From NCBI RefSeq assembly GCF_000012365.1, contig NC_007651.1, positions 2,852,001-2,916,000 on the forward strand: a stretch of 64,000 bases of DNA, written 5' to 3'. Each line of letters begins with the position of its first letter. Position 1 is the stretch's first letter. The notes under the pieces are model-generated. The model searched no databases, was not told the DNA's origin, and was given only the letters and a program-made list of their open reading frames with translations. This DNA is from Burkholderia thailandensis E264. GTDB lineage: Bacteria > Pseudomonadota > Gammaproteobacteria > Burkholderiales > Burkholderiaceae. Below are positions 55,507 to 64,000 of this stretch, piece after piece. The translations under genes were made by a program, and so were the position numbers.

Positions 55507-57186
55507 ATGAAATCCAGACACGACTCTTGGATGCTGCTGCTCGCGCTCGTCGCGGCCGCCGGTGCCGCGCATGCGCAAAGCCGCTCGGGCGGCAATCCGC
55601 TCGAAGCGCTGCCGCAGATCAACACGCCGCGCACGCCGAGCGTGACCGTGCAGGTCGCGCCGCAGGAAGTCCAGGTGCAGGCGCTGCTCGCGCGCCATCT
55701 GACGCCGACCTCGTTCCAGGTCGAGGGCGTCAAGTCGATTCCGTTCGAAGAGATCTCGCAGCGCTTCACGCCGCTCGTCGGCAAGGACATCACGATCGGC
55801 CAGTTGATCGAGACGGCGAACGGCGTGACGAAGCTGTACCAGGAGCGCGGCTACGCACTGTCGTTCGCGTTCGTTCCCGCGCAGACGTTCGAGGGCGGCG
55901 TCGTGCGCGTGACGGTCGTCGAGGGCTATGTCGCGAACCTGAAGATCACGGGCCGCCCCGGCGCGATGGAGCCGAAGGTGCGCGCGATCGCCGCGCACAT
56001 CATGGACGATCGCCCGCTGCGCCGCGCGACGTTCGAGCGCTACGTGAACACGTTCGGCCTGCTGCCCGGCGTGACGGTGAAGGCGAACGTGCCGCCGCCG
56101 CAGAATACCGACGGCGCGACGACGCTCGAGCTCAACGTCGATCGCAAGCCGTTCAACGTGAGCGCGGGCCTCAACACGAACAACCCGGGCTTGCAGGGGC
56201 TTTTCACCGTGACCGAGAACGGCCTCACGTCGCTCGGCGAGCAGATGAGCATCTCCGCGCTGTTCCCGAAAGGGCCGAACAACCAGACGTACGTATCGTT
56301 CAGCGGCGCCGTGCCGATCGGCAGCAACGGCCTCGTCACGCGACTCGACGCAAGCCATTACCGCGGCAATCCGTCTGTCGACCAGACGGTGCTGCCGAAC
56401 GTGCAGCGCACCGTGATCAACGACAAGCTCGGCTTGTCCGCGTCGTATCCGCTGATGCTGAGCAATCAGCGCAGCCTGCTCGGCACGGTGTCGGGCTATG
56501 CGTCGCACAACGAAGACCGCTATCAGAACCGAGGCACGGGCGCGACGATCGGCATGCGCTCGCAGGTGCGCGTGCTGCAGATGCAGCTCGACTACACGAG
56601 CGTGCAGCCGAAGCAGGTGCAGAAGCTGAGCTTCAACGTCGCGAAGGCGTTCGACATCCTCGGCGCGTCGAAATCGGGCTTCACGAACCTGCCGGGCGTC
56701 GTCGCGACGAACCCCGCCTCGACGACGTTCGTCCGCACGGGCGCGACGTTCGTGCAGACGAACGAATGGCCGTTCAAGATCGGCTCGACCGTGCAGCTCA
56801 CCGGCCAGTACAGCCCCGATTCGCTGCCGACCACCGAGCAGATCTCGTTCGGCGCGCAGCGTTTCGCGCTCGGCTATCAGCCGGGCGAGACGTCGGGCGA
56901 TTCGGGATGGGGGGCGTCGCTCGAACTCAATCGCGCGTTCGCGCCAGGCTTCGCATTCCTGAAGAACATCACGCCGTACATCGTGTACGACATGGCGCGG
57001 GTGTATCTGCATTCCGGCACGCCGGTGCCGCGCCGCCTGTCGTCGGTCGGGCTCGGCGTGCGCTTGACCGACAACCGCTTCTACAACCTCGACGTATCGA
57101 TCGCGAAACCCGTCGGCGATGCGCCGATCGAAAGCGCATCGCGCAGCCCGCGCGTGAACGCATCGTTCTCGTATCAGCTCTACTGA
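55507..57186 (+). CDS. TpsB family outer-membrane transporter (ShlB/FhaC/HecB type)
   Basis: A 559-residue two-partner secretion porin. Signal peptide LLLALVAAAGAAHA. A POTRA region covers residues about 65-145 (TPTSFQVEGVKSIPFEEISQRFTPLVGKDITIGQLIETANGVTKLYQERGYALSFAFVPAQTFEGG). A second POTRA and a 16-strand barrel follow, ending in an aromatic residue (SYQLY). The N-terminal linker (QVAPQEVQVQALL) is short. No TpsA exoprotein with a haemagglutination (TPS) domain is nearby. Its neighbours are two collagen-like lipoproteins, so those are the candidate cargo. Confidence 0.9.
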   Translation: MKSRHDSWMLLLALVAAAGAAHAQSRSGGNPLEALPQINTPRTPSVTVQVAPQEVQVQALLARHLTPTSFQVEGVKSIPFEEISQRFTPLVGKDITIGQLIETANGVTKLYQERGYALSFAFVPAQTFEGGVVRVTVVEGYVANLKITGRPGAMEPKVRAIAAHIMDDRPLRRATFERYVNTFGLLPGVTVKANVPPPQNTDGATTLELNVDRKPFNVSAGLNTNNPGLQGLFTVTENGLTSLGEQMSISALFPKGPNNQTYVSFSGAVPIGSNGLVTRLDASHYRGNPSVDQTVLPNVQRTVINDKLGLSASYPLMLSNQRSLLGTVSGYASHNEDRYQNRGTGATIGMRSQVRVLQMQLDYTSVQPKQVQKLSFNVAKAFDILGASKSGFTNLPGVVATNPASTTFVRTGATFVQTNEWPFKIGSTVQLTGQYSPDSLPTTEQISFGAQRFALGYQPGETSGDSGWGASLELNRAFAPGFAFLKNITPYIVYDMARVYLHSGTPVPRRLSSVGLGVRLTDNRFYNLDVSIAKPVGDAPIESASRSPRVNASFSYQLY

Positions 57187-57430
57187 CGCGCGCCCGCGCC
57201 GCGCGCTCGCGCTTCGCGGCCCGTCGCCCGACGGGCCGCGCGCGTTTGCAAGTTTTCAGTTTCCCGTTGCATGTTGCACGTCTTCGCTTCATTCACTTCG
57301 ATTAGAAGCACTTGTATCAAACGCCGCGCGCGGATTCACGTATTCTGCGCAAAGCTCGCGTGCATCACCGTCCGACGCAGACGGCCCGCGAGCTGACGAA
57401 AACGACATCGTGCGATCCAAGGAGGAAGAC

Positions 57431-57892
57431 ATGTTTCAAATGACCCGTTCACTGCGCTCGATCACCGTGGCCGGCGCGCTTCTCGCGTGCGCGGCGAGCG
57501 CGTTCGCTCAGGCGGACAGCCCGGTCGGCACGTGGCAGACGATCGACGATCACACGGGCAAGCCGAAGGCGCTCGTGCAGATCACCCAAGACTCGAGCGG
57601 CGAACTGTCGGGCAAGGTCGTCAAGGGCCTCGGCGAGAACGACACGCCGGACCGCCGCTGCACCGCGTGCACCGACGAGCGCAAGGATCAGCTCATCAAG
57701 GGCATGACGATCATCAAGGCGATGAAGAAGGACGGCGAAGGCTGGGACGGCGGCAACATCCTCGACCCGGAAAACGGCAAAATCTACAAGTGCAAGATGA
57801 AGCTCGAGGACGCCGGCCAGAAGCTCGTCGTGCGCGGCTACATCGGCATATCGCTGCTTGGCCGTTCGCAGACGTGGACGCGCGCTCAATAA
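57431..57892 (+). CDS. DUF2147 family exported protein
   Basis: A 153-residue periplasmic protein. Signal peptide SITVAGALLACAASAFA. The mature part is the DUF2147 pattern, a lipocalin-like beta barrel: SPVGTWQTIDDHTGKPKALVQI, CTACTDERKDQLIKGMTII and GWDGGNILDPENGKIYKCKMKLED. GGAGGAAGAC fixes the start at 57431. Stand-alone; function unknown. Followed by a bidirectional-looking terminator. Confidence 0.88.
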   Translation: MFQMTRSLRSITVAGALLACAASAFAQADSPVGTWQTIDDHTGKPKALVQITQDSSGELSGKVVKGLGENDTPDRRCTACTDERKDQLIKGMTIIKAMKKDGEGWDGGNILDPENGKIYKCKMKLEDAGQKLVVRGYIGISLLGRSQTWTRAQ

Positions 57893-57960
57893 GCGCCCTT
57901 CCCTCGTTGCGCAGATCGCCGCTTGCGCGCCGCGTCCCGCGCGCGCCGAGCGGCAAAAAC

Positions 57961-57998
57961 AAAACCGGCCTCGCGCGCGTACGCGAGGCCGGTTTTTT
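57961..57998. terminator. bidirectional terminator between DUF2147 and transposase-like genes
   Basis: AAAACCGGCCTCGCG and CGCGAGGCCGGTTTTTT form a 14-bp stem between convergent genes. Confidence 0.85.
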
Positions 57999-58027
57999 CA
58001 TGCGCGCGATACGTCGCGCGCGTTGCG

Positions 58028-58438
58028 TCAGGCGACTTGCTCGAGCGCGTGATCGTGACGCGGCGCGGGCGAGGTCGCCGTCGATGCCGCGCCGCTACGC
58101 GCCTGCGCAGCCTTCGAGCGCGCATGCGTGCGCATGCGCAGCGCCATCAGCTCGCAAAGATCGTCGCTCCGCTCGCCGAACAGCTCGATGAGCACGCGCT
58201 TCAACGCGCCGGATTCGTACCATGCCTTGAAGCGGCGATGGCAGGTCTGATACGCGGGAAAGCGGCGCGGCATTGCCGACCAGTTCGCGCCGCTGTAGAT
58301 CACCCAGAGCACGCCGTTCAGCACCGCGCGCGTATCCGCGAGCGGCCTGCCGCGCAATTCCTTGCGCGGGCGCAACTCGGGCAATAGCGGAGCGACGCGC
58401 TGCCACTCCTCATCGGTGATATCGCGATACGGCGTCAT
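58028..58438 (-). CDS. transposase N-terminal domain protein (IS5 type, DUF4096)
   Basis: A 136-residue protein whose first 90 residues match the DUF4096 head of IS5-family transposases (DITDEEWQRVAPLLPELRP; GRPLADTRAVLNGVLWVIYSGANWSAMPRRFPAYQTCHRRFKAWYESGALKRVL). The catalytic DDE part is missing; instead there is an Ala/Arg/Ser-rich tail. GGAGAAGT precedes the ATG. Either a truncated transposase or, given the intact start, terminator and upstream repeats, a domesticated DNA-binding protein. No insertion-sequence ends were found around it. Confidence 0.8.
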   Translation of the reverse strand: MTPYRDITDEEWQRVAPLLPELRPRKELRGRPLADTRAVLNGVLWVIYSGANWSAMPRRFPAYQTCHRRFKAWYESGALKRVLIELFGERSDDLCELMALRMRTHARSKAAQARSGAASTATSPAPRHDHALEQVA

Positions 58439-58523
58439 GTACTTCTCCGTTCATGAAGAACATGACCGCAACGATATCGAGACGAACCGGCGTTGGATAC
58501 ACGACGCGCGCCGATTTAAGAAT

Positions 58524-58553
58524 AGTTAATACCGAATTAACCGAAGTTAACCG
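58524..58553 (-). repeat. three short tandem repeats upstream of the DUF4096 gene
   Basis: On the minus strand: CGGTTAACTT, CGGTTAATT and CGGTATTAACT in direct succession, period 9-11 bp, 86 bases before the start codon. This is a plausible operator array. Confidence 0.55.
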
Positions 58554-58635
58554 TCTGCGCGCGTTTTCGAATTCGGGTCGGTTCGTTCGCGGCGCACGGC
58601 GCGCCGAAAGCGCCCCGCCGCCCGCATCACCCGGA

Positions 58636-59733
58636 TCAGGTCAGCGACGTATCGATCAGGCGGCGCGGCGCCTCGAGATATTCCTTCGACTGCATCTCGA
58701 CGATCCGCGAGACCGTGCGGCTGAATTCGTTCGCCATCGGCCCTTCGACGTAAAGATCGTCCGCCGGCACCGCGGCCGACATCAGCAGCTTCACCTTGTG
58801 GTCGTACAGCACGTCGATGAGCCAGGTGAAGCGGCGCGCTTCGGACGCCATCCGCGGCGACATCTGCGGCACGTCGGACAGCACGATCGCATGGAAGCGG
58901 CTCGCAAGCTCGAGATAATCGTTCTGCGAGCGCGGGCCGCCGCAGAGCGTCGCGAAATCGAACCAGACGACGCCGTCCGCGCGGCGCAGCGCCTTGATCT
59001 CGCGCTTCTCGATGTGCAGGATCGGGCTCTCGTCCGGCACCGCGGCGAGCTGCGCGAACGCATGGCGCAACTCGCGATCGGCTTGCGCGCCGAGCGGCGT
59101 GTGATACATCCGCACCTGCGTGAGCGTGCGTTGCCGATAATCGACGCCCGCATCGACGTTCAGCACGTCGAGCCGGTCCTTCAGAAGCGCGATCGCGGGC
59201 AGCATCCGGTCGCGATGCAGGCCGTCGGGATAGAGGTCGTCCGGATCGTAGTTGGACGTCATCACGAACTGCACGCCGTTCGAGAACAACCGGTCGAGCA
59301 GGCGATACAGGATCATCGCGTCGGCGATGTCCGACACGTGGAATTCGTCGAAGCAGATGAGCCGGTAGCGCTTCGCGATCCGGCGCGCGAGCTCGTCGAG
59401 CGGATCGGCCTGCCCTTTGAGCTCCTCCAGCTCGCGATGCACTTCGCGCATGAACTCGTGGAAATGCAGCCGCGTCTTGCGCTGCACCGGCACGACCGCG
59501 TAGAAGCTGTCCATCAGGAAGCTCTTGCCGCGCCCGACGCCGCCCCACATGTAGACGCCGCGCGGCAAGTCCGGGCGGATGACGAGTTTCTTGAACGCAT
59601 TCGAGCGACGCGCCTTGTAGGCAACCCATTCGCCATAGCAACGCTGCAGGCGTTCGACCGCGGCGCGCTGCGCGGCATCGGACTGATAGCCGCGCGTCTT
59701 CAGCTCGTGCTCGTAGTATTCGGTGACGTTCAT
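58636..59733 (-). CDS. zapE: cell division protein ZapE (AFG1-like ATPase)
   Basis: A 365-residue AAA-type ATPase that associates with the Z ring at late division in E. coli. Walker A MWGGVGRGKS (residues 62-71), Walker B RLICFDEFHVSD, and ADAMILYRLLDRLFSNGVQFVMTSNYDPDDLY are the AFG1 signature blocks. Two adjacent Met codons exist at 59736 and 59733; I use the second. It follows lpdA by about 107 bases on the same strand, a common arrangement in Burkholderia, so it may be transcribed from the odh operon. Confidence 0.9.
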   Translation of the reverse strand: MNVTEYYEHELKTRGYQSDAAQRAAVERLQRCYGEWVAYKARRSNAFKKLVIRPDLPRGVYMWGGVGRGKSFLMDSFYAVVPVQRKTRLHFHEFMREVHRELEELKGQADPLDELARRIAKRYRLICFDEFHVSDIADAMILYRLLDRLFSNGVQFVMTSNYDPDDLYPDGLHRDRMLPAIALLKDRLDVLNVDAGVDYRQRTLTQVRMYHTPLGAQADRELRHAFAQLAAVPDESPILHIEKREIKALRRADGVVWFDFATLCGGPRSQNDYLELASRFHAIVLSDVPQMSPRMASEARRFTWLIDVLYDHKVKLLMSAAVPADDLYVEGPMANEFSRTVSRIVEMQSKEYLEAPRRLIDTSLT

Positions 59734-59839
59734 CATGCAAACCGGCAAAAACGAAGGCGAGCGGGAAACCCCGCCCGCCTTCGCCGAGAAACTGCGACGC
59801 CGGCCGCGAGGGCCGGCGCGCGGTGCTGCGTTGTCGCGC

Positions 59840-61270
59840 TTAGCTGTTGAGCGAGCGCTTGTCGACGGCGAGCGCCGCTTCGCGCATCACTTCGGACATC
59901 GACGGGTGCGGATGGCAGATGCGGGCGATGTCTTCCGACGCCGCCTTGAACTCCATCGCGACGACGGCTTCGGCGATCAGGTCCGACGCGTTCGCGCCGA
60001 TCACGTGCACGCCGAGCAGCTCGTCGGTCTTCGCATCCGCGATCATCTTCACGAAGCCGTCCGGCGCGTTCATGCCGAGCGCGCGGCCGTTGATCGAGAA
60101 CGGGAACTTGCCCGACTTGATCTCGCGGCCCTCGGCCTTCAACTGCTGCTCCGTCTTGCCGACCCACGCGATTTCCGGGTACGTGTAGATCACCCACGGA
60201 ATGCAGTTGTAGTCGATATGCGGCTTCTGGCCGTCGATCACTTCCGCAACCAGCACGCCCTCGTCTTCCGCCTTGTGCGCGAGCATCGGGCCGCGCACCA
60301 CATCGCCGATCGCGTACACGTTCGGCACCGCGGTGCGGCAGTGGTCGTCGACGTCGATGAAGCCGCGCTCGTTCACCTTCAGGCCGATCGCCTCGAGGCC
60401 GAGGTTGTCGGTGTTCGGCACGCGGCCGACCGACACGATCAGGCGGTCGGCGTCGAGCGTCTTCGCGTTGCCGTCCTTGTCGGTGTAAGCGATCGACACG
60501 CCGTTCGCGCTCGTCTTCACTTCGCCGATCTTCACGCCGAGGTGGATGTCGAGGCCCTGCTTCTTGAACAGCTTCGCCGCTTCCTTCGCGAGCGCCTCGT
60601 CGGCCGCGCCGAGGAACGCCGGCAGCGCTTCGAGCACCGTCACTTCGGCGCCGAGACGGCGCCACACCGAGCCGAGCTCGAGGCCGATCACGCCCGCGCC
60701 GATCACGGCGAGCTTCTTCGGCACCGAGTCGAACGTCAGCGCGCCTTCGTTGTCCGCGACGATCTTGTTGTCGACCGGCACGTTCGGCAGGTGACGCGCC
60801 TTCGAGCCCGTCGCGATGATCACGTTCTTCGCGGTGACGACTTCCGTCTCGCCCTCGCCGCTCACCTCGATCTGCACGCCGGCGTCGGTCTTGCCGGCGA
60901 ACTTGCCGTGGCCCTTGAGCCACGTGATCTTGTTCTTCTTGAACAGGAACTCGATCCCGCCCGTCATCTTCTCGACGATCCCGTCCTTGCGCGCGAGCAT
61001 CTTCGCGACGTCCATCTTCACGCCGTCGACGCTGATGCCGTGGTCGGCGAGATGGTGCTGCGCGTTCTCGAACTCCTCCGACGACGCGAGCAGCGCCTTC
61101 GACGGGATGCAGCCGACGTTCAGGCACGTGCCGCCCAGCTTCAGCGCGCCGGCCGCGTTCTTCCATTTTTCGATGCAGGCAACCGTTTTGCCCAGTTGAG
61201 CGGCGCGGATCGCGGCGATATAGCCGCCCGGGCCCGCACCGATCACGACGACGTCAAATTCCTTCGACAT
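59840..61270 (-). CDS. lpdA: dihydrolipoyl dehydrogenase (E3)
   Basis: Reoxidises the lipoyl arm of 2-oxoglutarate dehydrogenase with NAD+. 476 residues, FAD site [21 protein letters not shown], redox disulfide [11 protein letters not shown] (C49, C54), NAD+ site [19 protein letters not shown], and the dimer-interface His-Glu in [19 protein letters not shown]. Third gene of the odhA-odhB-lpdA operon, so it is the E3 of this complex, though it may also serve pyruvate dehydrogenase. Confidence 0.95.
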   Translation of the reverse strand: MSKEFDVVVIGAGPGGYIAAIRAAQLGKTVACIEKWKNAAGALKLGGTCLNVGCIPSKALLASSEEFENAQHHLADHGISVDGVKMDVAKMLARKDGIVEKMTGGIEFLFKKNKITWLKGHGKFAGKTDAGVQIEVSGEGETEVVTAKNVIIATGSKARHLPNVPVDNKIVADNEGALTFDSVPKKLAVIGAGVIGLELGSVWRRLGAEVTVLEALPAFLGAADEALAKEAAKLFKKQGLDIHLGVKIGEVKTSANGVSIAYTDKDGNAKTLDADRLIVSVGRVPNTDNLGLEAIGLKVNERGFIDVDDHCRTAVPNVYAIGDVVRGPMLAHKAEDEGVLVAEVIDGQKPHIDYNCIPWVIYTYPEIAWVGKTEQQLKAEGREIKSGKFPFSINGRALGMNAPDGFVKMIADAKTDELLGVHVIGANASDLIAEAVVAMEFKAASEDIARICHPHPSMSEVMREAALAVDKRSLNS

Positions 61271-61369
61271 GACAATCCTTTGGTTTGGCTCCGGTAAGCC
61301 GAGCAGGCGCCTCGCAATGGGCGCCCGCGCGGCCCGCCGGAGCGGTTCGATACGGTGTGAAAAGCGCGC

Positions 61370-62647
61370 TTACAGGTCGAGCAGCAGGCGCGCCGGATCT
61401 TCGAGCGCGTCCTTCATCGCGACGAGCGACAGCACCGCTTCACGGCCGTCGATGATCCGGTGGTCGTACGACAGCGCGAGGTAGTTGATCGGACGGATCA
61501 CGATCTGGCCGTTCTCCACGACCGGGCGCTCCTTCGTCGCGTGCACGCCGAGGATGGCCGACTGCGGCGGGTTGATGATCGGCGTCGACAGCATCGAGCC
61601 GAACACGCCGCCGTTCGAGATCGAGAACGTGCCGCCCGTCATTTCCTCGATCGACAGCTTGCCGTCCTTCGCCTTCTGGCCGAATTCGGCGATCTTCTTC
61701 TCGATCTCGGCGAGGCTCAGCTGATCCGCGTTGCGCAGGATCGGCACGACGAGGCCGCGCGGCGAACCGACCGCGATGCCGATGTCGAAGTAGCCGTGGT
61801 AGACGATGTCGTTGCCGTCGATCGACGCGTTCACGAGCGGGAACTTCTTCAGCGCGTGAACGGCCGCCTTCACGAAGAACGACATGAAGCCGAGCTTCAC
61901 GCCGTGTTCCTTCTCGAACTTGTCCTTGTACTTCGCGCGCAGGTCCATCACCGGCTGCATGTTCACTTCGTTGAACGTCGTGAGGATCGCGTTGGTCTGC
62001 TGCGATTCGAGCAGACGCTCGGCAATGCGCGCGCGCAGGCGCGACATCGGCACGCGCTGCTCCGGACGGTCGTTGAGCCACGTCGTCGCCGACGCCGGCA
62101 CCTTCACGTCCGGCAGCGACGGCTTTGCCGCGGCCTTCGCCGGCGCGGCGGCCGGTGCGGCCTTCGGCGCGCTGCCCGCGGACAGCACGTCGCCCTTCGT
62201 GATGCGGCCGTCGCGGCCCGAGCCGGCGACGTCGGCGGCGCCCAAGCCCTTCTCGGCCATCAGCTTCGATGCGGCGGGCGACGCGGACGCGGTGCTCGAC
62301 GCGGCGGCGGCGGCCGGCTGCGCGGCGGGCGCCGGCGCGGCGGCGGGCGCGGCGGCCGGCTGGACTTCGGCCGCGCCTGCTGCCGCTGCGGCCGCACCTG
62401 CCTTCGCCTCGGTGTCGATCGTCGCGATCACCTGGTCGGCGACGACCGTGTCACCATCGTTCTGCAGCACTTGCGCGAGCACGCCCGCGGCGGGCGCCGG
62501 CACTTCGAGCACGACCTTGTCGGTCTCGAGCTCGATCAGGATTTCGTCTTGCGCGACGGCTTCGCCGGGCTTCTTCTTCCACTGCAGCATGGTCGCTTCC
62601 GAAACCGATTCGGAGAGCTGGGGGACTTTGACTTCTACGATAGCCAT
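61370..62647 (-). CDS. odhB: dihydrolipoyllysine-residue succinyltransferase (E2)
   Basis: E2 core of 2-oxoglutarate dehydrogenase; transfers succinyl from the lipoyl arm to CoA. 425 residues. One lipoyl domain with the lipoylated lysine in [14 protein letters not shown] (about K43), an Ala/Pro-rich linker, a peripheral-subunit-binding domain ([29 protein letters not shown]), a second linker, and the catalytic domain with [13 protein letters not shown] holding the active-site His-Asp. Confidence 0.95.
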   Translation of the reverse strand: MAIVEVKVPQLSESVSEATMLQWKKKPGEAVAQDEILIELETDKVVLEVPAPAAGVLAQVLQNDGDTVVADQVIATIDTEAKAGAAAAAAGAAEVQPAAAPAAAPAPAAQPAAAAASSTASASPAASKLMAEKGLGAADVAGSGRDGRITKGDVLSAGSAPKAAPAAAPAKAAAKPSLPDVKVPASATTWLNDRPEQRVPMSRLRARIAERLLESQQTNAILTTFNEVNMQPVMDLRAKYKDKFEKEHGVKLGFMSFFVKAAVHALKKFPLVNASIDGNDIVYHGYFDIGIAVGSPRGLVVPILRNADQLSLAEIEKKIAEFGQKAKDGKLSIEEMTGGTFSISNGGVFGSMLSTPIINPPQSAILGVHATKERPVVENGQIVIRPINYLALSYDHRIIDGREAVLSLVAMKDALEDPARLLLDL

Positions 62648-62780
62648 GTGAATTTCCTGGATGCTTAATCTGGGTAACGACGAGGCGTGCGCGTGCGCTG
62701 TCGAATATCGCGGCGCGCGGCGCCTGCGTTCGAAAGCGCGCGGGAAAGCGCACCGCGCCTTCCCGCTTCGCTACGTCTCT

Positions 62781-64000
62781 TTATTTCGCGATCGATGCGC
62801 TCTTCAAGCGGCCGAATGCGCCTTCGACGAGGGCCTTCTGCTGCTCGTAGTGCTTCGCGTAATAGCCGACGGCCGGCGAGGCGGAAGCCGGGCGGCCGCT
62901 GTACGCGAGCTTCTGCCCTTCCTTCATGCCTTCCTTCAGGTGGTGTTCGACATAGAACCACGGCCCCTGATTTTGCGGCTCGTCCTGCACCCAGACCACT
63001 TCCGTCGCGTTCTCGTACTTCTTCATCTCCGCTTCGAACTGCTTGTGCGCGAACGGGTAGAGCTGCTCGATCCGCACGATCGCGACGTCGTTCGCCTTCG
63101 CTTCGCGGCGATGCGCGACGAGGTCGTAATACACGCGGCCCGAGCATGCGATCACGCGCTTGACCTTCTTCGCGTCGATGCCGCCGTCGACTTCGCCCAG
63201 CACCGGCTGGAACGAACCCTTCGCGAGCTCCGACAGATCCGACACCGCTTCCTTGTGGCGCAGCAGCGACTTCGGCGTCGCGACGATGAGCGGCTTGCGG
63301 AACAGGCGGATCATCTGGCGGCGCAGCAGGTGGAAGATCTGCGCGGGCGTCGTCGGCTGGACGACCTGCATGTTGTGCTCCGCGCACAGCTGCAGGTAGC
63401 GCTCAATGCGCGCCGACGAGTGCTCCGGACCCTGGCCTTCATAGCCGTGCGGCAACAGCATCGTGAGACCCGACACGCGGCCCCACTTCACTTCGCCCGA
63501 CGAGATGAACTGGTCGATCACGACTTGCGCGCCGTTCGCGAAATCGCCGAACTGCGCTTCCCACAGCACGAGCGTGTTCGGCTCGGCGGTCGAGTAGCCG
63601 TATTCGAAGCCGAGCACCGCCTCTTCGGACAGCACCGAGTCGATCACGTTGAACTTCGCCTGGCCTTCCGAGACGTTCTGCAGCGGCACGTACGTGCCGT
63701 CGTTCCAGCGCTCGCGGTTCTGGTCGTGCAGCACCGCGTGGCGGTGCGTGAACGTGCCGCGGCCCGAATCCTGGCCCGTCAGGCGCACCGCGTAGCCGGA
63801 CGCGACGAGCGACGCGTACGCGAGGTGCTCGCCCATGCCCCAGTCGAGCGGCTGGTCGCCGCGCGCCATGTTGCGGCGATCGTTGATCACGCGCTCGACG
63901 AGCGGGTGGACCTTGAAGTTCTCCGGCACCGTCGTGATGCGTTCGCCGAGGCGCTTGAGCTCGGCGAGCGGCACCGCGGTGTCGGCCGCGTCCGTCCACT
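62781..64000 (-). CDS. odhA: 2-oxoglutarate dehydrogenase E1, C-terminal part
   Basis: Truncated at the right edge of the window; the visible 3' part (about 406 codons) includes ALVASGYAVRLTGQDSGRGTFTHRHAVLHDQ, SEEAVLGFEYGYSTAEPNTLVLWEAQFGDFANGAQVVIDQFISSGE (thiamine-diphosphate E1 signature) and VVWVQDEPQNQGPWFYVEHHL. The frame stays open to the last base. A GTG at 63974 is internal, not the start. E1 decarboxylates 2-oxoglutarate in the TCA cycle; first gene of the operon. Confidence 0.94.
   Translation of the reverse strand, partial: WTDAADTAVPLAELKRLGERITTVPENFKVHPLVERVINDRRNMARGDQPLDWGMGEHLAYASLVASGYAVRLTGQDSGRGTFTHRHAVLHDQNRERWNDGTYVPLQNVSEGQAKFNVIDSVLSEEAVLGFEYGYSTAEPNTLVLWEAQFGDFANGAQVVIDQFISSGEVKWGRVSGLTMLLPHGYEGQGPEHSSARIERYLQLCAEHNMQVVQPTTPAQIFHLLRRQMIRLFRKPLIVATPKSLLRHKEAVSDLSELAKGSFQPVLGEVDGGIDAKKVKRVIACSGRVYYDLVAHRREAKANDVAIVRIEQLYPFAHKQFEAEMKKYENATEVVWVQDEPQNQGPWFYVEHHLKEGMKEGQKLAYSGRPASASPAVGYYAKHYEQQKALVEGAFGRLKSASIAK

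Noticed and set aside
55507..57186. Reading the porin as BamA/TamA
   Set aside because: It has the short TpsB-type POTRA block and linker, not the five-POTRA layout of BamA or the TamA arrangement.
58028..58438. A complete insertion sequence around the DUF4096 gene
   Set aside because: No terminal inverted repeats, target duplication or DDE domain could be seen.

Overview
The window is a GC-rich stretch of a betaproteobacterial chromosome, best matched to Burkholderia and probably to the B. pseudomallei/thailandensis group. The grounds are very high third-position GC, an Hfq with a long glycine-rich tail, adjacent aat and bpt, a Tad/Flp pilus locus beside a TpsB porin, and an odhA-odhB-lpdA operon. 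The species call is inference. Most of the window is core genome; I see no prophage, CRISPR array or complete insertion sequence.

Layout. Bases 1-6.7 kb: dusA, tRNA-His with its own promoter and terminator, two small hypotheticals, and the alkanesulfonate operon ssuD-ssuC-ssuB-ssuF on the minus strand, without ssuA or ssuE. 7-9.1 kb: an acyl-CoA hydrolase, an SMR exporter and a UPF0303 protein. 9.3-14.8 kb: initiator tRNA, Nudix-aat-bpt, pyrD, and a polar amino-acid ABC binding protein and permease without an ATPase. 15-22.7 kb: oxidoreductase, GntR regulator, rpiA, an AmpD-type lipoprotein, rlmB and rnr. 22.8-23.2 kb: two tRNA-Leu(CAG) genes as separate units. 23.4-36.7 kb: MCP, M28-like protein, SulP transporter, ParB-like protein, GNAT, MFS, a PsrA-like TetR regulator, a fadD-type ligase and a DUF1571 protein. 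37.3-38 kb: long-tailed hfq. 38.1-51.8 kb: a contiguous minus-strand Tad/Flp pilus locus (flp, cpaA, tadE, cpaB, cpaC, cpaE, cpaF, tadB, tadC, tadD, DUF3613, tadG) ending in a sigma-54 enhancer-binding protein (EBP) gene and a DUF2968 gene. 52.4-57.2 kb: a divergent operon of two repetitive collagen-like lipoproteins and an FhaC/ShlB-type TpsB porin. 57.4-64 kb: DUF2147 protein, an orphan transposase N-terminal domain, zapE, lpdA, odhB and the 3' part of odhA.

Main observation. The lipoprotein/TpsB operon is preceded by a consensus sigma-54 promoter (TGGCACG-N4-TTGCA, 52348-52363). About 130-185 bp upstream of it lies a cluster of GCGTTACGC-type repeats, two of them forming a perfect 14-bp dyad, that looks like an enhancer site. 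The only sigma-54 activator in the window is encoded at the end of the facing Tad operon, and its receiver-like domain lacks the usual phospho-acceptor aspartate. The reading I propose is one surface-adhesion module: a Tad pilus operon encodes the activator that switches on a divergent pair of collagen-like lipoproteins and a TpsB porin that has no classical TpsA partner.
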